Shown: one piece after another, positions 1 to 6,869 of the stretch
Numbering within the stretch: the stretch's first letter is position 1
How the letters are laid out: every line of letters begins with the position of its first letter
Assembly (NCBI RefSeq): GCF_004634215.1
Contig: NZ_SMMH01000053.1
Coordinates: 1 to 12,851, forward strand
Direction: 5' to 3'
Source: Deinococcus fonticola
Lineage (GTDB): Bacteria > Deinococcota > Deinococci > Deinococcales > Deinococcaceae
Length of the DNA: 12,851 bases
Translations under genes and position numbers: made by a program
The notes under the pieces: model-generated
Databases searched by the model: none
What the model was told of the DNA's origin: nothing
The model's input: the letters and a program-made list of their open reading frames with translations, nothing else

Positions 1-101
1 AGAAGTTGCCAGCGTGAGCGTTCGACGGGTCGCGTGGCAGCTCGGTACGCCTGTTCCAGCTCATCGGTCGTGCGGTGTGTGGTCAACTGGGCAGCTCGCA
101 T
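1..101 (-). CDS. IS630-like transposase, N-terminal end (cut by window edge)
   Basis: The first 33 codons of a protein that continues beyond the left edge. It starts at ATG 101 and reads MRAAQLTTHRTTDELEQAYR followed by AATRPVERSRWQLL. This arrangement, an acidic helix leading into a VERSRWQLL helix just before an expected helix-turn-helix, is what I know from the start of Deinococcus/Thermus-type IS630 transposases, which cut and paste DNA at TA dinucleotides. The catalytic DDE domain lies outside the window, so activity cannot be judged. No Shine-Dalgarno is visible. The start sits only 10 nt from the stop codon of the large lipoprotein gene, so the element abuts or invades that gene. The family call rests on recognition of a short peptide. 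Confidence 0.62.
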   Translation of the reverse strand, partial: MRAAQLTTHRTTDELEQAYRAATRPVERSRWQL

Positions 102-126
102 AGTTGATTATCACTTTAGTCCCGTA
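1..126. mobile_element. IS630-like element, partial, with inferred end near a TA dinucleotide
   Basis: The transposase start at 101 means the terminus of the element must lie slightly to its right. IS630 elements insert at TA, and a TA occurs at 125-126, 24 nt upstream of the transposase start. The segment between them reads GGGACTAAAGTGATAATCAA toward the transposase and would be the terminal repeat. The other end is outside the window, so the repeat cannot be confirmed. If correct, the stop codon of the lipoprotein gene (111-113) lies inside the element. Confidence 0.35.
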
Positions 127-3100
127 TCAATGGCTTCCAGGGTGTTGCGTTTGTGCTGGTCAAGCACTTCTCTGAGTTTCTCGGCTTGTTCTTCCTTGGT
201 GGTGCCGTAGAACACGTGATTACCGAGTTTCATTCGTTTCTTGAAGTACTCAGGCATCTGCGGGACATCCACTGGGGCGTTCGAGGTGGGGTAGGCATAA
301 ACGGCTTTGTCGTGCGAGCAACCCGCGACGGTTTGCTTGGCAGCATTGGCGAGGGGGCCGTCGCCGTACCCGCAGTCGCCCTTACTGCTGAGGTACTTGA
401 TGTTCGTCAGATCAATTTCCTGCCCGTCGGGGCCGAACATGTTGGCGTTCAGGCTCACGGGCATTTCGGCCATGCCGTCCACGAACATCACGGGTTCGTT
501 GCTTTCGCTGTAATTCATGAAGCGGGCGTACATTGCGCCGTCCACGGTAATCTGTCTCTTCCCGGTGGAATCCACGGCGTACACGGGGACTTTGAACTTG
601 ATGTTGCCGTCCAGCACTTCGCTCTTGCGAATTTTGACGCGCACAATCAATTCTTCAACTTGTGTGTCTGGGTTGAAGGCATGGTAAGAGTTGATCACCG
701 GGCTGGCCTGCTCACCAGGAATCAGTTCATCGGGCAGAACCGTGACCATGACCCTGGGGACGTTCAAGTGGTGGAAGGTGTTCACGGAGGTGCGGTTTGA
801 ACCGCGACTGCTGTACACCTCAATGGTGTTCCACCCTGATTTACGCAATGCGCCGATGTTTCCTGGAACCATCACCATGGCCTGGCAGAATTGCGCGGCG
901 GGCATGGTGGGAATGGGATCAAGGATGTTCGGGTCAGGCATCGTCTGGCCTTGTTCCAGGTACCACGGGTACCGTTCACCACCGTTCACGTACAACTTGT
1001 ACTCGTTACAGAAGGAAATAGTTCGGTCACCTGTAGCACCGATGGGGTAATGCGAACCACGTTTGATGTTGTGTGCATTCGGCAAGACCCACGGCAGGTA
1101 AGCTTCCGAGTCAATGTCCGTTGGAGAGCCTGAAATCACGAAGACACGCTGGGCTTCCAGTTTTGGACTCTCTGTGGCTGCTGGGGTGATGGTGCCGTTC
1201 GGGTACTCGGTACGGAGGGTGGTGTCGTACCGGAAGTCTCGAATGTGATACCAGACCCGCTTGGTGTCTTTCAGGCCGTACTTGTTCGTGACCGTCAGCG
1301 TAACGAGGAAAGGCTTGGTCAGGGTGTAGGTGTGGCTAGGGTCACGTTCAGTGGAGGTTGTCCCGTCACCGAAATTCCACTCGTACTTCAGATCGGTGTC
1401 GAAGGACTGGAAGTTGCGTGGATCATCCTTGGAGTAAAACGCACTGAATTGAACGGTGGCACTGGACTGCCCCACGCCAATGGTTGACAGGGGCGCACCC
1501 GCCAGGTCTGATCCTGTCCAGGTCAGTTCCGCTTTCGGAGCGCGTTGCCAGAAGGTATGCCAGGCAGTTTTCTTGAAGATCACGCGGTTTGGTTCGGCGG
1601 CCTGGGCGGTCATCTTGCCTCTGTTCAGGCTCTGTTGACCCAGGGTGGCGGCCCGGTTATCACGAATGGTCAGGGTGTAATCGAAGGTGCCGATGCCAGC
1701 GTAGGTATGAGAGACCTTAGAACCATTCTTTGTCGCCGTTTGATTGTCCTTGTCTTCCAGGGTGTACTCGTAGGTCAGGCCTGGAATCTCTTCACCGGCA
1801 TCAAACTTGGCGGTCAGGGAGTCACTGCGTCCACCCTTGTCGACCAGTTTTGCCACATTGATGGCGGCCACCTGCGTTTTGAATGTCTTGGTGGTGCCTT
1901 TGGCATCCTCGTAATTCAGCGTGACCGTGTACGTGCCTGGCGTCTTGTAATCGTGCTTAACCGCGTCCCCAGTGGCCGTGGTGCCATCCCCGAAGTTCCA
2001 GCGGAAGTTCTTCCCGGTGTACGCGTCATCACCCAGGCGGTAAATGTCGAAGTAAGCCGTATCATCTGCTGTGAACACCGGGAATTCCAGTGCAATCGGT
2101 GAACCGTACGTCATGTCCGGTGGGATAGGTACAGCATCGTCATTCGTTCCGCTGACCGTGACATCTCTGGTCACAACTTTGGCTTCACCACTCAGGTTGG
2201 TGTAGGTCAATTTCACCTGGAAGGAACCGGCGGTCGGGAAGGTGTACGTGGTTTTCTGCCCGCTGGCAATCTGGGTGGTGCCGACAAACCACTTGAAGTC
2301 GGTTCCGGCAAGGCCCGAAGCGTCCAGGGTGGTGGCCTGTCCCAGCACCGGGGCGCTGGGGGTTATCATAAAGTCCTGTGCGCCCTTGGGAGTGAAGCAG
2401 AATTTATCCACCATGGTGTAGCGCGGGGCCTTGTTTCCCGCCAAGTTCGTTCCCAGGTCTGGCCGGTTGGTCGGCATCAAATGCATGGCCAGGTTGGCCG
2501 CCACTTGCGGCACCTTGGACGGGTCAGTCTCCTCACGCACCAGTTTGCCACCGACATACATCTTCAAACTGGTGGGCGTCCATACCCACTGGTGGTGCTG
2601 GAATCCTTGCGCCATATTGACGCCGGTATGAACCCCGACGCTGTTCTCGGGCTGATTGGTGCGCAGCGTCGTGTACAGCAGGTAATCAGGGATGCTGTAG
2701 CCGTAACGGAGTTCAATCAGCGTATCTGGCAGCAGGTTGCTGTCGGTGTCATCAGTCTCCCCATAGAGGTTCACGTCAGCGAGCGTGCCGTTAGCACGTG
2801 CGCCTGGGACGGCGGGATTTTTGGAGGTGCTGGCGGGACGCATCCAGAAGTCGTAAGTGCCGAAGCCCATGGCCGCCACTGAGCGGAACACCGCGCTCCG
2901 GTAAACGGCGGGGGTGGTCGTGCTCTTCACGTCGCCACTCTCTTGATTGAGTTTCATGACCAGGTAACCGTTCTCGACGGTCAGGTTGCTGGGTTCGAAG
3001 GTGCCAGCGCTGTTGAGGGAACGCCAGTTGGCGTTCACTTTGTAGGTTTCCCATAGATTGGTATTGAACGAATTGAAGTCGTCACAGAAGGGCGCGGTGA

Positions 3101-3290
3101 GTTGTTGTCCCCTGAGCTTGTTCGTTCTGGGGATGGGGTAGGGTTGCCCGGTTTTCAACGAAGAAGGCGGTAACGCGGCTTTCCCTGTGGGCGCAGTGGA
3201 TGATGGGGAAAATTGACCGCAGCTGGCGAGCAGAACGGTCATCAAAGTGGAGGCGAGGGCAAATTTCCGGGGAATGGATCGGCGTGACAT
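111..3290 (-). CDS. Large PKD-repeat lipoprotein with GH16/concanavalin-like N-terminal domain
   Basis: A 1059-aa secreted, lipid-anchored protein. I start it at ATG 3290, not at the open frame's ATG at 3404. This start has a good ribosome site (AAGGGAG, 5 nt spacing) and gives a clear lipoprotein signal: MSRRSIPRKFALASTLMTVL followed by lipobox LASC, with the lipidated Cys at about residue 24. Residues about 68-300 resemble a GH16/concanavalin-like fold (FCDDF, GFGTYDFWMRP, HQWVWTPTSLKMYVGGKLV), but I see no ExDxxE catalytic motif; the region where it should be reads VNLYGETDDTD. Four PKD-type beta domains follow at about 307-380, 397-477, 487-545 and 607-687; two carry the hallmark WNFGDGTT with HTY/HDY. 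Residues about 690-1059 are unrecognised and contain several cysteines. The likely role is carbohydrate or surface binding in the envelope rather than hydrolysis. The final residues may come from the neighbouring IS. Confidence 0.85.
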   Translation of the reverse strand: MSRRSIPRKFALASTLMTVLLASCGQFSPSSTAPTGKAALPPSSLKTGQPYPIPRTNKLRGQQLTAPFCDDFNSFNTNLWETYKVNANWRSLNSAGTFEPSNLTVENGYLVMKLNQESGDVKSTTTPAVYRSAVFRSVAAMGFGTYDFWMRPASTSKNPAVPGARANGTLADVNLYGETDDTDSNLLPDTLIELRYGYSIPDYLLYTTLRTNQPENSVGVHTGVNMAQGFQHHQWVWTPTSLKMYVGGKLVREETDPSKVPQVAANLAMHLMPTNRPDLGTNLAGNKAPRYTMVDKFCFTPKGAQDFMITPSAPVLGQATTLDASGLAGTDFKWFVGTTQIASGQKTTYTFPTAGSFQVKLTYTNLSGEAKVVTRDVTVSGTNDDAVPIPPDMTYGSPIALEFPVFTADDTAYFDIYRLGDDAYTGKNFRWNFGDGTTATGDAVKHDYKTPGTYTVTLNYEDAKGTTKTFKTQVAAINVAKLVDKGGRSDSLTAKFDAGEEIPGLTYEYTLEDKDNQTATKNGSKVSHTYAGIGTFDYTLTIRDNRAATLGQQSLNRGKMTAQAAEPNRVIFKKTAWHTFWQRAPKAELTWTGSDLAGAPLSTIGVGQSSATVQFSAFYSKDDPRNFQSFDTDLKYEWNFGDGTTSTERDPSHTYTLTKPFLVTLTVTNKYGLKDTKRVWYHIRDFRYDTTLRTEYPNGTITPAATESPKLEAQRVFVISGSPTDIDSEAYLPWVLPNAHNIKRGSHYPIGATGDRTISFCNEYKLYVNGGERYPWYLEQGQTMPDPNILDPIPTMPAAQFCQAMVMVPGNIGALRKSGWNTIEVYSSRGSNRTSVNTFHHLNVPRVMVTVLPDELIPGEQASPVINSYHAFNPDTQVEELIVRVKIRKSEVLDGNIKFKVPVYAVDSTGKRQITVDGAMYARFMNYSESNEPVMFVDGMAEMPVSLNANMFGPDGQEIDLTNIKYLSSKGDCGYGDGPLANAAKQTVAGCSHDKAVYAYPTSNAPVDVPQMPEYFKKRMKLGNHVFYGTTKEEQAEKLREVLDQHKRNTLEAIDTGLK

Positions 3291-3363
3291 AGTGACTCCC
3301 TTGAGGATGGAACGGAGAACTCCTGGGAGTGGGCCTACGGAAATTTCGTTAGGGACAGCAGGA

Positions 3364-3380
3364 GTTGAACGTCGTTCAAC
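3364..3380. promoter_or_regulatory. 17-bp perfect palindrome in the lipoprotein leader
   Basis: GTTGAACGTCGTTCAAC has 8-bp arms around one central base, 74 bp upstream of the lipoprotein start. The form suits a dimeric repressor such as an Xre- or LexA-like protein. No cognate regulator was identified. It does not match the 17-bp Deinococcus radiation/desiccation response motif. Confidence 0.4.
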
Positions 3381-3439
3381 CCAAGATACGAATGTGGTTT
3401 TCATCCTCCTGTCATATTCGGCTCATATACCCCTAGTTT

Positions 3440-3456
3440 ATTAATAAAGTATTAAT
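3440..3456. promoter_or_regulatory. AT-rich 17-bp palindrome upstream of the lipoprotein gene
   Basis: ATTAATAAAGTATTAAT has 7-bp arms and a 3-bp centre, 150 bp upstream of the lipoprotein start and 60 bp from the GTTGAAC palindrome. The sequence is AT-rich within higher-GC DNA and could be part of a promoter or an operator. I cannot assign a clean -35/-10 pair to it. Confidence 0.3.
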
Positions 3457-3483
3457 GGAGTGTCTGTCTGGTGTCTTGACCAG

Positions 3484-3512
3484 CGTCTACTTGGCCTCGC
3501 ACGAGACGTCAA
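3484..3512 (-). promoter_or_regulatory. Possible sigma-70 promoter reading toward the lipoprotein gene
   Basis: On the minus strand, TTGACG (3512-3507) is followed after 17 bp by TAGACG (3489-3484). The -35 is close to consensus and the -10 is poor. It would give a leader of roughly 190 nt containing both 17-bp palindromes. Confidence 0.22.
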
Positions 3513-3761
3513 ACAGGAACCTACGCTTAGCCCCTAAGCACACCCGATTTATGACCTGTGAAACAGTGTTGAATTCGAGTCGCAGACGGTTTCTCGTTAC
3601 AGGAACCTCGTTTCTGCACACTGAAAAGCTATACCCTCATCATCCACTCATTGCAGTTGGTGCAATTTCGCTCCTTCGCTACGTTAAGCCCTATTCCAAA
3701 GGACTTTCTCTCACCTAACACTCTTTAGATGACATTCTCAACGCTTGGGGGTGGGTCGTGG

Positions 3762-3791
3762 GGCCTTCGGGCTGCTGTTTGGCCGAAGGTC
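3762..3791 (-). terminator. Stem-loop just downstream of the putative rep gene
   Basis: CCTTCGG (3764-3770) pairs perfectly with CCGAAGG (3783-3789) around a 12-nt loop, with weak extension at the base. It lies about 40 bp after the stop of the minus-strand gene. There is no U-run after the stem, so it is at best a non-canonical terminator or a 3'-end stabilising hairpin. Confidence 0.35.
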
Positions 3792-3832
3792 ACGCGGCGC
3801 GCAGTCGAGCGTCTTCCGGTGGTTGATGATGG

Positions 3833-5248
3833 TTAAGCCGTCGCTCTGGTGCGACTGGTCAGCAGGGCCGGGGCGTGCCGCATATGGCTGCCCCACTCGC
3901 TGCGATCCACCTCAAAGCGGGCAAGCTGGGCGGCGAGGGCCTGTAGTCCCTTCCACCCGCCTTTAATGGCCTGCCAGATCAACCCGGCGTAGTAGCTCCG
4001 GCTGTGGTCGTCATCGAGGGCGGCAGCAATGCTGGCCGCCGTGTGGTGAACCAGGACGCGGCGGCGGTCTGGATCGGCTTCATCAGCAATCAGGGGAAGG
4101 TCGTAAATCACTGATTGCATCGAGGTTTTTTCATCTTCGCGGAATATGTCGGGGTCAAGAGAATAACGGGGATCGAGGAATTCCTGGCCCCCTCCGGGGG
4201 TAACGGCCCAGGCCTGGCAGACCCGAAACGCGGTTTGTTCGGCGTCGCCTGCGGCTCCTCCCGGAAAAGCACTTGACTCCGACATATTTTTTTCTGCGTT
4301 GTAGAGGGCTTTGATCTGTTTAGCGTAGCGGTAGGCTGTGCGGCCTGCTGCCCGGTCGGCGTCCAGGTTCCGGTAACGGTAATGCAAGTCGGCGTAAGTC
4401 AGGCGGGCGACGTGGCCGGGTTGCAACGCCACGGCATACACCGTCCCGGTGTTGCGGGTTTCCAGCTCCCCTGTGCTGGTATTCAGGTGTTCACCCTTAT
4501 GTTCGCGGGTGTCGATCAAGCCCATGCCCTGAAGTTGCTCGTTCCATCGCTCAATGGTCTTGGGATCGACCCGCAGCGCTGCCGCTAGGAGTTCGTTGGC
4601 GGTGTGTACGGTCTCTTGTGCGGCGTTGGGTTTATGGTCGCTGCGCTCAGCTTTGTAGACGGCGAGCAGGTGCAGTAACCGCCACAGTCGGATCGCGCCC
4701 TCTGTCCCGGCTCCCTTGCCGCGTTTCGGGCGCAGCTTCTCCAGCCGTTCGGCCCCGGCCACCTCGTCGGCAGCCAGACGCTTGGTCGGTTCCAGGGTGG
4801 CTGCGATGGTCTGAATGTGGACGCGGGCGCTCTGCGCGGCGTGTAAGCGGCGCTGCGCCTCCTCCAGGCTGGCGGGTATTCCCTCGATATGCTGCGCCAC
4901 TCTCTCGGCCTCCAGGTTCTCGACGATCTCCGCCAGCTCTGCACACTCGCGGGCCAGCCAGTCGGCAGGGGTACGAGTCCCCTCATCGGGATTTGAAGTG
5001 GCCTCCCTGGGCTTCCTTTGGCCTTCCTGGGAGGGGATGGGCTGCCGTTCAGTCACCCCCGGCACGCTTGCTGAAACTGCACCAACTAGCGCACCAGGCG
5101 CGGCCTCCGGCGTGAGCATCGCCAGAAATCGAGCGGCCCGGTCTGCCTGACTGGGGGTGAGGGGGGTCTTAATTGTGTCGGTATCTAGAAATATGTGGGC
5201 GTTTTGCCCTACTATTTGGATAGGGCTGCCCTGCTCTAGGTTTTTCAT
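3833..5248 (-). CDS. Putative plasmid replication initiator (winged-helix protein)
   Basis: A 471-aa soluble protein. An N-terminal part of about 90 residues is probably flexible. Residues about 97-170 form a long charged helical region. Residues about 185-280 look like a winged-helix DNA-binding domain (RLWRLLHLLAVYKAE, then LLAAALRVDPKTIERWNEQL as the recognition helices, then GLIDTREHKGEH as the wing). A well-ordered C-terminal domain follows, with DLPLIADEADPDRRR and a helical GLIWQAIKGGWKGLQALAAQ. A long winged-helix protein of this size beside mobilization and partition genes is most simply the replication initiator, but I could not match it to a named Rep family and a large regulator is the alternative. 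The ATG start has AAGGA 9 nt upstream. Its leader contains an unusual stem-loop. Confidence 0.5.
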   Translation of the reverse strand: MKNLEQGSPIQIVGQNAHIFLDTDTIKTPLTPSQADRAARFLAMLTPEAAPGALVGAVSASVPGVTERQPIPSQEGQRKPREATSNPDEGTRTPADWLARECAELAEIVENLEAERVAQHIEGIPASLEEAQRRLHAAQSARVHIQTIAATLEPTKRLAADEVAGAERLEKLRPKRGKGAGTEGAIRLWRLLHLLAVYKAERSDHKPNAAQETVHTANELLAAALRVDPKTIERWNEQLQGMGLIDTREHKGEHLNTSTGELETRNTGTVYAVALQPGHVARLTYADLHYRYRNLDADRAAGRTAYRYAKQIKALYNAEKNMSESSAFPGGAAGDAEQTAFRVCQAWAVTPGGGQEFLDPRYSLDPDIFREDEKTSMQSVIYDLPLIADEADPDRRRVLVHHTAASIAAALDDDHSRSYYAGLIWQAIKGGWKGLQALAAQLARFEVDRSEWGSHMRHAPALLTSRTRATA

Positions 5249-5324
5249 CTGGCGATGTCCTTGGGTGTTGGGGTAGTCAGGTTAGGGGTTTGCGAGACCA
5301 CCTAGCCAAACTTCGAGCTTCAGA

Positions 5325-5354
5325 GTAGCACCCCGGCGCGAGTCGGGGTGCTAC
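5325..5354. promoter_or_regulatory. 11-bp perfect stem-loop in the leader of the putative rep gene
   Basis: GTAGCACCCCG (5325-5335) pairs perfectly with CGGGGTGCTAC (5344-5354) around an 8-nt loop. It lies 77 bp upstream of the rep-like start codon, between divergent genes, so it is not an obvious terminator of either. On RNA it would be very stable in both directions. Candidate roles are attenuation of the rep transcript, an antisense target, or a replication-origin hairpin. Confidence 0.55.
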
Positions 5355-5417
5355 CTGTTTCGCTTCATTCGAAAATTTACTGTTCTGGACGGCAGAAAAA
5401 GACCAAAACGCATAACA

Positions 5418-5446
5418 TTGATTTTGCCTGCATATCGCCCTATAAT
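5418..5446 (+). promoter_or_regulatory. Near-consensus sigma-70 promoter
   Basis: TTGATT (5418-5423), 17 bp spacer, TATAAT (5441-5446). The expected start is near 5453, giving a leader of about 80 nt before the gene at 5534. This is the best promoter match in the window. The transcript would begin immediately before the hairpin at 5457-5476. Confidence 0.65.
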
Positions 5447-5457
5447 TGAGAAATCAA
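5429..5457 (-). promoter_or_regulatory. Opposite, overlapping promoter toward the putative rep gene
   Basis: On the minus strand, TTGATT (5457-5452) is followed after 17 bp by TATGCA (5434-5429). It overlaps the plus-strand promoter almost completely, so polymerases would compete. It would yield a rep leader of about 170 nt that contains the 5325-5354 stem-loop. The -10 is only a partial match. Confidence 0.33.
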
Positions 5458-5479
5458 AGCGGCCTTCGGGTCGCTTTTT
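5457..5479 (+). terminator. Terminator-like hairpin (TTCG tetraloop, T-run) at the head of a transcript
   Basis: AAGCGGCC (5457-5464), TTCG loop, GGTCGCTT (5469-5476), tail TTTTT (5475-5479). In shape this is a textbook intrinsic terminator. It begins only a few nt after the predicted start of the strong plus promoter, so it either ends an upstream plus-strand RNA made in the rep leader or acts as a 5'-end hairpin of the downstream mRNA. Confidence 0.6.
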
Positions 5480-5533
5480 CCGTCTTTCTTCTCATTTCCT
5501 GCCAACCGCTCCAGAAAACACTCAGGAGAGGCC

Positions 5534-6118
5534 ATGCCCAAAACCCCCAGAAGAACGAGCCAAAACCTGAAAGCACCGCCATCCACGCCTGACCCTGAGA
5601 AGGAAGGGAAGGCCTTACAACTGGCCCAGGAGCGGTTGCTGGCCCGGCGTCAGGCGTTGATTCCGCTTCAGGTGCTCGATGACTGGCCCTTCTCGCCCTT
5701 TCAGGGCGAGGAACAGCTTCCACGCGAGCTGATTGGGCGGAATCTGACCCAGATTGCCCAGCAGCCCCGATTCTGGCTCCGGCGCTGGGCGGCCCACTGC
5801 CTGCAACAGGTGAGCCTTTCTGAATCGCAGTTCGTCACGGTGGATCGTCAGGGGTGGCATGACTTGCAGTGGTACAGCGCGGCCACCGCTGAGTTGAACT
5901 GGCCCAGCCAGGGCGGGCAGCTCATCGTGAACTACTCCAGTGCTGGCTTCACGCTGGAACCGATCATCCACGTGGAAGATGATGAAGAAGGCTGGGACAG
6001 GCAGCGGCACCTGAGGTTTAATGACGAGGGTGAATGGCGCTGGGGGAGAAAAGGTGGCCTCTGGCAGCCTTACCTTGTTTTCCTGACACCTGCACGCCCC
6101 CAACGGCGCTTCAGATAG
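5534..6118 (+). CDS. Unrecognised 194-aa protein
   Basis: I do not recognise a family. The start is well supported: AGGAG at 5524-5528 with 5-nt spacing, behind a near-consensus promoter. The N-terminus (about 1-45) is basic and proline-rich and probably disordered. The middle (about 47-95) carries WPFSPFQGEEQLPRELIG and LRRWAAHCLQQ, likely helical. The second half is rich in tryptophan and aromatic residues with alternating hydrophobic stretches (GWHDLQWYSA, GGQLIVNYSSAGFTLEPIIHV), suggesting a beta-sheet domain, then an acidic stretch VEDDEEGW and a basic tail. There is no signal peptide or membrane segment. It is a lone gene, divergent from the rep-like gene and convergent with the mob genes, so a role in plasmid control or maintenance is possible but unproven. 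Confidence 0.75.
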   Translation: MPKTPRRTSQNLKAPPSTPDPEKEGKALQLAQERLLARRQALIPLQVLDDWPFSPFQGEEQLPRELIGRNLTQIAQQPRFWLRRWAAHCLQQVSLSESQFVTVDRQGWHDLQWYSAATAELNWPSQGGQLIVNYSSAGFTLEPIIHVEDDEEGWDRQRHLRFNDEGEWRWGRKGGLWQPYLVFLTPARPQRRFR

Positions 6119-6174
6119 AAGTCTTCCAGTCTCCAAAATGTCGGATCAACCGCAGAAAGCTGTTTCCATCAGGA

Positions 6175-6228
6175 GGTCAGCAAAGAGGGAAGGGACAAGG
6201 TCTCCGGCCCCCCCCCTTTATGCTGACC
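6175..6228. terminator. Inverted repeat between convergent genes, probable bidirectional terminator
   Basis: GGTCAGCA (6175-6182) pairs perfectly with TGCTGACC (6221-6228). The arms continue inward imperfectly as a purine-rich strand (AAGAGGG) facing a run of nine C and TTT. The structure fills the gap between the 194-aa gene and the relaxase gene, which converge here. Confidence 0.4.
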
Positions 6229-6229
6229 C

Positions 6230-6868
6230 TCAGTAGTCCATGCCGTGGTCGCGTTGCCGTTCCTGTTGGCGCTGTTTCTGCTGACCCAGGTTGAAGTCCT
6301 CTGGGTCAAGTTCCAGCGGTTTCCCGCCGGGGTGTTTTTGTTGCTGCTGGTCGTCGTCGCGGTCATGAGTCAGGCCCAGTTCCCGGCCGAGCTGCTGTTC
6401 GAGCCCGTACGCCTGGTGCTGGAAGTGAACCAGGTCGCCTTCAGCGCCCCTTCTGAGTGTCGTGTCCGTCCCGAAGCAGACGTGGACATGGATATTTCCC
6501 CCTTCCTGCTGATGGACGGCTACCGCGTAGATTTCAGCATCGGGTCGCCGCTCCTGCACTGCTTCAGCCACAAGCTGCGCGGCTTGTCTCTGGTCAATCT
6601 CCGCTTCCCCTGGGAGCTGCGTGGTGAAGGTCAGGTGTTGCTGGTACTTCGTCTCCGTCTCCTCGATGCGGGCCACCGCCTCCTGTCGGTCAGTCTCTGA
6701 AAAGCGCCCATCTTCCAGCTTGTAAAGCTGGGTGCGCTCCTTCTCGTCCATGTACTTCACCGCGCTCCCCGCCCTGGCCTTCCCGCCGTTGCTGGTCTTG
6801 GTGTAGTTGTTCCCGCTGCGGTCTGGAATAGACCGCACCACGCGCTGCGTGCTGCCCATGCGGGCCAT
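6230..6868 (-). CDS. Compact HUH-type relaxase (mobilization protein)
   Basis: A 212-aa protein expected to nick one strand at oriT and lead it into a recipient during conjugation. The metal-binding HUH signature is visible: VHQQEGGNIHVHVCFG, with His at about 119, 127 and 129. The catalytic tyrosine candidate is in ARAGSAVKYMDE (Tyr about 39), the usual N-terminal position. The C-terminus is a polar, glutamine-rich tail (DDDQQQQKH, GQQKQRQQERQRD). Most relaxases are longer and carry a primase, helicase or other C-terminal domain; this one has nothing beyond the nuclease core. I start it at ATG 6868, directly after the TGA of the upstream gene (TGAGATG), which implies translational coupling; TTG 6880 and ATG 6859 are alternatives. 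It forms a two-gene operon with the preceding RHH protein. The exact MOB class is not assigned. Confidence 0.72.
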   Translation of the reverse strand: MARMGSTQRVVRSIPDRSGNNYTKTSNGGKARAGSAVKYMDEKERTQLYKLEDGRFSETDRQEAVARIEETETKYQQHLTFTTQLPGEAEIDQRQAAQLVAEAVQERRPDAEIYAVAVHQQEGGNIHVHVCFGTDTTLRRGAEGDLVHFQHQAYGLEQQLGRELGLTHDRDDDQQQQKHPGGKPLELDPEDFNLGQQKQRQQERQRDHGMDY

Positions 6869-6869
6869 C

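Larger units (their letters stand above)
3457..3832. other. Non-coding stretch between lipoprotein and putative rep gene
   Basis: I see no convincing gene here. The one open frame on the plus strand (3455-3718) has no ribosome site and no recognisable domain. Small features seen: a 6-bp-arm inverted repeat GCTTAG-CCC-CTAAGC (3525-3539), a 10-bp direct repeat ACAGGAACCT (3513-3522 and 3599-3608), a small hairpin TTGCA/TGCAA (3651-3665), and the stem-loop at 3762-3791. No iteron array is visible. Confidence 0.5.

Noticed and set aside
153..800. Long plus-strand open frame (215 aa) opposite the lipoprotein gene
   Set aside because: It is antisense to a well-supported gene, His/Val/Gly-rich without domains, and has no ribosome site; a frame shadow.
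2404..2412. TTATCCACC, one base from a DnaA box
   Set aside because: A single copy inside the lipoprotein coding sequence, with no cluster or AT-rich region, is expected by chance.
3455..3718. Plus-strand open frame of 87 aa in the non-coding stretch
   Set aside because: No ribosome site, no recognisable domain, starts inside an AT-rich palindrome. Kept as non-coding.
4585..5115. Overlapping Arg/Pro-rich frames on both strands inside the rep-like gene
   Set aside because: GC-driven shadows; the rep-like frame is longer and shows ordered helices.
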